From NCBI GenBank assembly GCA_002396065.1, contig DGWE01000017.1, positions 1-19,762 of the forward strand: a DNA stretch of 19,762 nt, in the 5' to 3' direction. This DNA is from Eubacteriaceae bacterium UBA4266 (GTDB lineage: Bacteria > Bacillota > Clostridia > Eubacteriales > Eubacteriaceae). Below, piece after piece: positions 15,821 to 19,762 of this stretch. The notes under the pieces are model-generated. The model had not been told where the DNA came from. It did no database searches and worked only from the letters and a program-made list of their open reading frames with translations. Position 1 is the first letter of the stretch; the number at the start of each line of letters is the position of its first letter. The translations under genes were made by a program, and so were the position numbers.

Positions 15821-16870
15821 TTATTCTTTCCACGGAAAAATCATGATCTTATTAAAGAAATAATGACCTTTATCGATGTTCTTGAAAATTTCCGGAACTT
15901 CATCTAACGTAATGCGATGGCTGATGATGTCTTTCGCGGTCATTCCCTTTTCATACATTTTTAGAGATTCCGTCCAATCTTCGCCTGGGAAGGGATCAGT
16001 AAATGAATTCCAAGACCCCGCAAGTTCAATTTGTCCCCGCATAAGCGTATCGACGGTTTCTGGTTTTAAATCTAACCCTTTATGAGAAATGCCGAGGAAG
16101 ACAACTCGTCCCATTTTCGCTGTCATCATAATGGCCTGCTGTTGTGCAACCGGTGCCCCTGAAAAGTCAACCACAACATTGGCACCTTCTCCATCTGTCG
16201 CATCCATGACCGCTTTTACTGGATCATTTTCAAGTGAGTTGACCACAACATCCGCACCAACACTCTTAGCAATTTCGAGTTTTTTATCCCAAACATCGAC
16301 TGCAATAATTTTCTTCGCACCTTTCATGTGCGCGATCTGAACTGCGAATAAACCAATTGGTCCTGCCCCGACGACTGCAACGGTGTCGCCTTCTTTAAAA
16401 TGTCCGCGATTGACCAAACCATGCCAAGCATTTGCACACGGGTCAAGAGTCGCTGCATCTTCATAAGAAACACCATCAGGAACTTTCATCAAATTTGTCT
16501 TCTTAACTGAAACGTATTGCGCGTAAGCACCGTCTCGTCTTGATCCGTAATAGTCGTAATCTTCACACAAAGAGTAGATGCCTTTTTTACACCATTCACA
16601 ATGTCCGCATGGAATTAACGGCGGAACCACAACACGGTCACCCACTTGGTACCCTTCAACCTGATCACCAACGGCTTCAATTTCCCCCGAAAATTCATGA
16701 CCGCAGATGATCGGCGAAACGTGCGCACCATATGTTAAGATTCTTGGAATATCCGATCCACACACACCACAGGCATGTACCTTAACCATAACTTCATCTG
16801 GCTGCATTACTGGCTTTTCGACATCTTCTACTCGTAAATCCTTTGGTTTGTACATCCGTACTGCTTTCAT
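15821..16870 (-). CDS. Zinc-dependent sugar-alcohol dehydrogenase, GatD-like
   Basis: This is a medium-chain zinc dehydrogenase of 349 residues, close in pattern to galactitol-1-phosphate 5-dehydrogenase: GSDIPRI, GAHVSPIICGHEFSG, YGSRRDGAYAQY and GSWNSFTDPFPGEDW all recall GatD. Catalytic zinc ligands are C37 and the H58-E59 pair; structural zinc cysteines are C88, C91, C94 and C102. The Rossmann loop is GAGPIG (168-173), and D192 after the second strand suggests NAD rather than NADP. The substrate is probably a pentitol, hexitol or its phosphate; that it feeds the downstream FGGY kinase favours a free polyol. First gene of the operon, with AGGAGG before the start and a perfect promoter (16928-16956). 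Divergent from the RpiR regulator. Confidence 0.85.
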   Translation of the reverse strand: MKAVRMYKPKDLRVEDVEKPVMQPDEVMVKVHACGVCGSDIPRILTYGAHVSPIICGHEFSGEIEAVGDQVEGYQVGDRVVVPPLIPCGHCEWCKKGIYSLCEDYDYYGSRRDGAYAQYVSVKKTNLMKVPDGVSYEDAATLDPCANAWHGLVNRGHFKEGDTVAVVGAGPIGLFAVQIAHMKGAKKIIAVDVWDKKLEIAKSVGADVVVNSLENDPVKAVMDATDGEGANVVVDFSGAPVAQQQAIMMTAKMGRVVFLGISHKGLDLKPETVDTLMRGQIELAGSWNSFTDPFPGEDWTESLKMYEKGMTAKDIISHRITLDEVPEIFKNIDKGHYFFNKIMIFPWKE

Positions 16871-16914
16871 AATATTCCTCCTACAATTCGTTAATATTTT
16901 ACTGTTTTAATTTT

Positions 16915-16926
16915 ATTTACGTAAAT
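16915..16926. promoter_or_regulatory. Palindrome at the dehydrogenase transcription start (operator O1)
   Basis: ATTTACGTAAAT is a perfect 12-bp palindrome directly downstream of the minus-strand -10 box, covering the predicted start near 16921. It shares the ATTTAC/GTAAAT half-sites with the palindrome at 16958-16974, so the same dimeric protein probably binds both. The neighbouring RpiR is the natural candidate (inference). Confidence 0.6.
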
Positions 16927-16927
16927 T

Positions 16928-16956
16928 ATTATACATTCTTGTTTTTACGATGTCAA
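16928..16956 (-). promoter_or_regulatory. Consensus promoter of the dehydrogenase-kinase-deoC operon
   Basis: On the minus strand TTGACA (16956-16951) and TATAAT (16933-16928) are both perfect consensus with the optimal 17-bp spacer. Such a strong promoter would need tight repression, which fits the palindromes immediately on each side of it. Confidence 0.9.
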
Positions 16957-16957
16957 T

Positions 16958-16974
16958 ATATTTACGGTAAATAT
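16958..16974. promoter_or_regulatory. Palindrome upstream of the -35 box (operator O2)
   Basis: ATATTTACGGTAAATAT has 8-bp arms around a single G and begins 2 bp from the dehydrogenase -35 box. Its core repeats the ATTTAC/GTAAAT half-sites of O1, with centres about 45 bp apart. It also lies upstream of the divergent rpiR -10 (17021), so binding could affect both genes. Confidence 0.6.
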
Positions 16975-17017
16975 TTTACTATCGTAATTTTTTGTCTATT
17001 CTATTAGTTGCTTTTTA

Positions 17018-17026
17018 TGTTATAAT
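17018..17026 (+). promoter_or_regulatory. Extended -10 promoter of the rpiR-type gene
   Basis: TGTTATAAT is an extended -10 with a perfect TATAAT at 17021-17026. There is no consensus -35 at 16-18 bp, so it is probably weaker than the facing dehydrogenase promoter. The expected start near 17033 leaves a leader of about 23 nt. Confidence 0.65.
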
Positions 17027-17055
17027 GCAAAATAGAAAGAGGAGGTAAACATCGA

Positions 17056-17901
17056 ATGGACGAGATTCTGACAAATATTAGAACCAAATATAATACTTTA
17101 TCTAAAACACAAAAAGTAATCGCCGATTTTATTTTAAAAAATGCAACGCGTATTCCGATGTTCTCAATTACGGAATTAGCCAAAGCCTGCAACACGAGTG
17201 AAACAACCGTGATGCGTTTTTTAAAAAAACTCAATTACAATTCATATCAGGTATTTCGGGTAAAAATTGCTCAGGCGACTACAAAAGAACCCAGTACATC
17301 CATTAACGATGATTTAGACCCACACGACGATCCAGAAACCATTAAACAAAAAATTATCGGACACACTCTTTCTGCAATTAATGATATTAATACGCTCCTT
17401 CCTTCTTCAATTTTAGAAAAAGCTATTGATATGATCCGGTCCGCCGAGCGGATCTTAATTTATGGTGTAGGTGCCTCCGCTGCTATCGCAATGGATGCTT
17501 ATCACAAATTTGCTGGAATTGGTCTTGATGTAAGATATTTTCCTGATCCTCATTTAATGAATATCACTTGCACACAATCGACCCCAAAAGATATCATGCT
17601 TGCCATTTCTCATACAGGTGAAAGTCTTGAAGTAAATCATGTTGTTCAGACATCTAAAGAAAATGGAGCTAAAATTTTAAGTCTAACGAGTTTTTCTAAT
17701 TCAACTTTAGCTCATTTATCTGATCTCTATTTACTGAGTTCTACAAATGATAATAAATATCATTCCGAAGCTATGGCTTCAAGAATCGTTCAATTGACCA
17801 TTGTCGACATCCTCTACACTGCGACATTTATGCAGGACGAAAAGCATTACTACAAAGCATTAAATGCTTCTCGTATCGCTGTTTCTAAAAACAAAACCTG
17901 A
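17056..17901 (+). CDS. RpiR-family transcriptional regulator (HTH + SIS)
   Basis: RpiR-type proteins bind DNA through an N-terminal helix-turn-helix and sense sugar phosphates with a SIS domain. Here the 281 residues show the HTH domain at about 1-77 (recognition region FSITELAKACNTSETTVMRFLKKLNY) and the SIS domain at about 105-250 with GVGASA (137-142) and SHTGES (185-190), the segments that hold the phosphosugar. The start at 17056 follows GAGGAGG. It is divergent from the dehydrogenase-kinase-deoC operon, over which it is the likely local regulator, acting at the ATTTAC palindromes. It may repress or activate; the operator next to the start site favours repression. It is strikingly AT-rich (17/60 G+C at 17641-17700). 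Confidence 0.92.
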   Translation: MDEILTNIRTKYNTLSKTQKVIADFILKNATRIPMFSITELAKACNTSETTVMRFLKKLNYNSYQVFRVKIAQATTKEPSTSINDDLDPHDDPETIKQKIIGHTLSAINDINTLLPSSILEKAIDMIRSAERILIYGVGASAAIAMDAYHKFAGIGLDVRYFPDPHLMNITCTQSTPKDIMLAISHTGESLEVNHVVQTSKENGAKILSLTSFSNSTLAHLSDLYLLSSTNDNKYHSEAMASRIVQLTIVDILYTATFMQDEKHYYKALNASRIAVSKNKT

Positions 17902-17912
17902 ATTCAAACATT

Positions 17913-17950
17913 AAAAAAGAACAAAGATAGATTTTCTACCTTTGTTCTTT
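17913..17950 (-). terminator. Terminator between convergent rpiR and xylB-like genes
   Basis: AAAGAACAAAG (17916-17926) pairs perfectly with CTTTGTTCTTT (17940-17950), with an inner TAG/CTA pairing. On the minus strand the stem runs straight into a T-run (complement of 17913-17918), so it ends the xylB-like transcript. It could also weakly end rpiR. Confidence 0.8.
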
Positions 17951-17990
17951 GTAAGAGAGATATATGGCATAAATGTCTGTAGCGATTTAT

Positions 17991-19502
17991 TTATAATTTT
18001 AACTGAACAAGCTTCTTGAATTGTTCTTTTAATGCCGGATACATTTCTCGATATAGCTCTCCGACTTTTGCGTATTTTTCGACATTCTCTGGTATAGGAT
18101 CATATACTTCATTACGTAGCGACACAATCTTATCACAAGCCTCCGGAACGCTTGAATACGTTTCTGTTCCAACCATGGCTAAGATGGCTGCTCCAAGTGC
18201 AGCGCTATTTTCGGAAACGCCTGCGGGAAGAACAACCGGTACGTTGTAGATATCCGCCATCATCTGACGCCATAACGGTGATTTAGAACCACCGCCACAC
18301 ATTCGCATAAATGTCGGTTCAACCCCTAATTCACGGTAAATATCCATCGATTCATTTAATGCAAAGGTGACCCCTTCCATAATGGCTCGCGTTAAATCTT
18401 TTTTCTGATGAATCGCTGAAAGGCCAATAAAGGCGCCGCGACAGTTAACATCCAAATGAGGTGTCACTTCTCCCATCAAATATGGTAAATAGATTAATCG
18501 ATTCGAACCAATCGCTGAGGCTTCGGCATCTTTATCAATTTGTAAATAATCTTCATCGTCTGGGTAATAATTGTTGCGATACCATTTGAGAGACAGCCCC
18601 GCGGAGTTAACTAATCCCATCATGTGCCATGAATCTGGAACGGCTGTACAGAAAGTATAAACTCTTCCTTTTGGATCTATAGCTGGTCGATTCGTGTAGG
18701 CAAAAACAACGCCAGAAGTTCCAATCGTCGTCATTGCACGTCCTTCGGAAACAACGCCTGTTCCAACAGAGGCAGCTGCATTATCTCCTGCTCCTCCGAC
18801 GATGACCGTCTTTTCCGATAGGCCGACGTAATTCGCAACATCTGGTTTTAATGTCCCTGTTACTTCATAAGACTCATAAACTTTTCCAAGCATGTATGGC
18901 TTAACACCTACACCGTCCATCATTTCATCCGACCAGCAGCGCTTTGGAACATCCAACAGTTGTGTTGCAGAAGCGTCCGAAACTTCTGTTGCAAATTCTC
19001 CTGTTAAACGAAAACGAACATAATCCTTAGGAAGTAGAATATGACGAACTTTTGAATAAATTTCCGGCTCATTTTGTTCAACCCAGAAAATTTTTGCTGC
19101 GGTCAATCCTTCTCTTGGGGGGTTGCAGGTGACTTTAAGCATCCTTTTTGGATTAACACGCCGACTCATTTCTTTCGTCGCTTCTTCTGTTCGTTGATCG
19201 TTCCATAAAATAGCCCGACGCAATGGTTCTCCGCGATCATCAAGAAGTACCGCGCCCATCATCTGGCCAGCAATACCAATTCCTAGTACTTCTTCCTTTG
19301 GAACACCTGATGTATCCATAACCTTTTTTATCGTCGTAATTGCTGCATTATACCAATCTTCCGGTTCCTGCTCCGACCAGCCGTTGTGTGGCTGATACAG
19401 TGGATATTCCTGAAGAGCGTAAGTAACCTCTTTACCCTCCTCAGTAAACAATACGGTTTTGATTCCGCCAGTACCAAGATCCAAACCCAAAAAATATCTC
19501 AT
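17991..19502 (-). CDS. xylB: Xylulokinase-like FGGY kinase
   Basis: Xylulokinase phosphorylates D-xylulose to xylulose 5-phosphate. The 503-residue protein follows E. coli XylB closely: GLDLGTGGIKTVLF (6-19), WSEQEPEDW (42-50), AILWNDQRTEE (97-107), HILLPKDYVRFRLTGEF (154-170), GGAGDNAAASVG with catalytic D240, TIGTSGV and MCGGGSKSPLWRQMMADI. One sugar-site residue differs: E. coli GQMHG (H78) reads GQMMG here, with M82 in the His position, so a relative of xylulose may be the substrate. Start at 19502 after AAGGAG. No clear promoter is seen in the 105 bp upstream, and the ATTTAC palindrome is absent there. Convergent with rpiR, so it may not belong to the same regulon. The symbol reflects family resemblance. 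Confidence 0.85.
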   Translation of the reverse strand: MRYFLGLDLGTGGIKTVLFTEEGKEVTYALQEYPLYQPHNGWSEQEPEDWYNAAITTIKKVMDTSGVPKEEVLGIGIAGQMMGAVLLDDRGEPLRRAILWNDQRTEEATKEMSRRVNPKRMLKVTCNPPREGLTAAKIFWVEQNEPEIYSKVRHILLPKDYVRFRLTGEFATEVSDASATQLLDVPKRCWSDEMMDGVGVKPYMLGKVYESYEVTGTLKPDVANYVGLSEKTVIVGGAGDNAAASVGTGVVSEGRAMTTIGTSGVVFAYTNRPAIDPKGRVYTFCTAVPDSWHMMGLVNSAGLSLKWYRNNYYPDDEDYLQIDKDAEASAIGSNRLIYLPYLMGEVTPHLDVNCRGAFIGLSAIHQKKDLTRAIMEGVTFALNESMDIYRELGVEPTFMRMCGGGSKSPLWRQMMADIYNVPVVLPAGVSENSAALGAAILAMVGTETYSSVPEACDKIVSLRNEVYDPIPENVEKYAKVGELYREMYPALKEQFKKLVQLKL

Positions 19503-19607
19503 TTTATTTAACTCCTTCTCTCCATATAAAATGAAATTATTTAATTTTATTAAAACAACCCAAGCTATTCCTTTTGTTAAAATAGATCAGAGTTGCAATA
19601 ACCAGGC

Positions 19608-19762
19608 TTATAAATATTTTTCCATCTCTTTCAATGAATCGTAAATGCACGTCGGTTCGACGTCCGATTCGGCGACGGTCTGCATATCCGCTTCGCCGGT
19701 CAGAACGAGGAAGCCGTTGGCGCCGTTGTTGACCCCAGTGGCCACATCGGTGTAGAGGCGGT
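19608..19762 (-). CDS. HAD-IIA (NagD-type) phosphatase, C-terminal fragment
   Basis: Only the last 51 codons and the stop (TAA, 19608-19610) are inside the window; the rest lies to the right. The visible protein reads RLYTDVATGVNNGANGFLVLTGEA and continues to a short C-terminal tail ending in KYL. The (GD)RLYTD-GVNNGA-LVLTGE pattern is the conserved C-terminal motif of HAD subfamily IIA phosphatases such as NagD and p-nitrophenyl phosphatase. The substrate cannot be told. Codons are G+C-rich (37/60 at 19681-19740), unlike the adjacent sugar genes, marking the right edge of the AT-rich block. It is upstream of xylB on the same strand at a distance of 105 bp. Confidence 0.8.
   Translation of the reverse strand, partial: RLYTDVATGVNNGANGFLVLTGEADMQTVAESDVEPTCIYDSLKEMEKYL

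Noticed and set aside
16442..16444. Asp143 instead of Glu in the zinc dehydrogenase active-site region
   Set aside because: Glu is usual in polyol dehydrogenases, but the threonine-dehydrogenase-like branch normally has DPFGNAVH here, so LDPCANAWH is a known variant.
14273..19502. The two FGGY kinases as a recent duplication
   Set aside because: Their motifs differ at most positions (GGIDAH against GGAGDNAA, WMDTRA against WNDQRT), placing them in separate old branches.

Overview
The window looks like chromosomal DNA from an anaerobic Bacillota bacterium of the Clostridia/Eubacteriales. The evidence is a butyrate-type gene set (thiolase, crotonase, 3-hydroxybutyryl-CoA dehydrogenase), a type II fatty acid synthesis operon with FabK as enoyl reductase and a MarR-family FabT-like regulator, strong AGGAGG-type ribosome binding sites and sigma-A promoters. 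A chain-elongating Eubacteriaceae member (Eubacterium/Pseudoramibacter type) would fit, but that genus guess is inference only.

Layout. (1) Positions 1-2695, minus strand: thlA-crt-hbd, the first three steps from acetyl-CoA to crotonyl-CoA; hbd runs off the left edge. (2) 2696-3150: a 455-bp AT-rich divergent control region with a promoter on each strand, a structured thlA leader and two operator-like palindromes. (3) 3151-12771, plus strand: one tightly packed operon, accB-accC-accD-accA-fabH-fabK-fabD-fabG-fabF-fabZ-fabT, ending in a strong terminator. It encodes the whole acetyl-CoA carboxylase and FAS-II cycle except acyl carrier protein. (4) 12867-13591: a single unknown 188-residue protein with its own consensus promoter and terminator. 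(5) 13608-19502: an AT-rich sugar-catabolism block: a GatD-like dehydrogenase, a ribulokinase-like FGGY kinase and deoC form a minus-strand operon, divergent from an RpiR regulator; a xylulokinase-like gene lies convergent to rpiR. (6) 19608-19762: the C-terminus of a HAD-IIA (NagD-type) phosphatase, GC-rich again.

How it works together. Regions 1 and 3 share one control region and draw on the same acetyl-CoA: the CoA-bound reverse beta-oxidation route for energy and redox balance, and the ACP-bound route for membrane lipid. The control region therefore sits at a metabolic branch point. Region 5 probably brings a pentose, pentitol or related polyol into the pentose-phosphate pool, with RpiR sensing a sugar phosphate. 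Two palindromes bracketing a perfect TTGACA-17-TATAAT promoter make its control unusually readable.

Base composition changes sharply: 41/60 G+C in a sample from fabK (8401-8460), 25/60 in thlA (2401-2460), 17/60 in rpiR (17641-17700), 37/60 in the final HAD fragment (19681-19740). The sugar block thus looks like an insertion or a differently evolving segment, although no integrase, transposase or attachment site is visible. I found no CRISPR array, tRNA, rRNA or insertion sequence. I see no clearly new multi-gene system; the best leads are the control regions and a few active-site or metal-site substitutions in otherwise standard enzymes.
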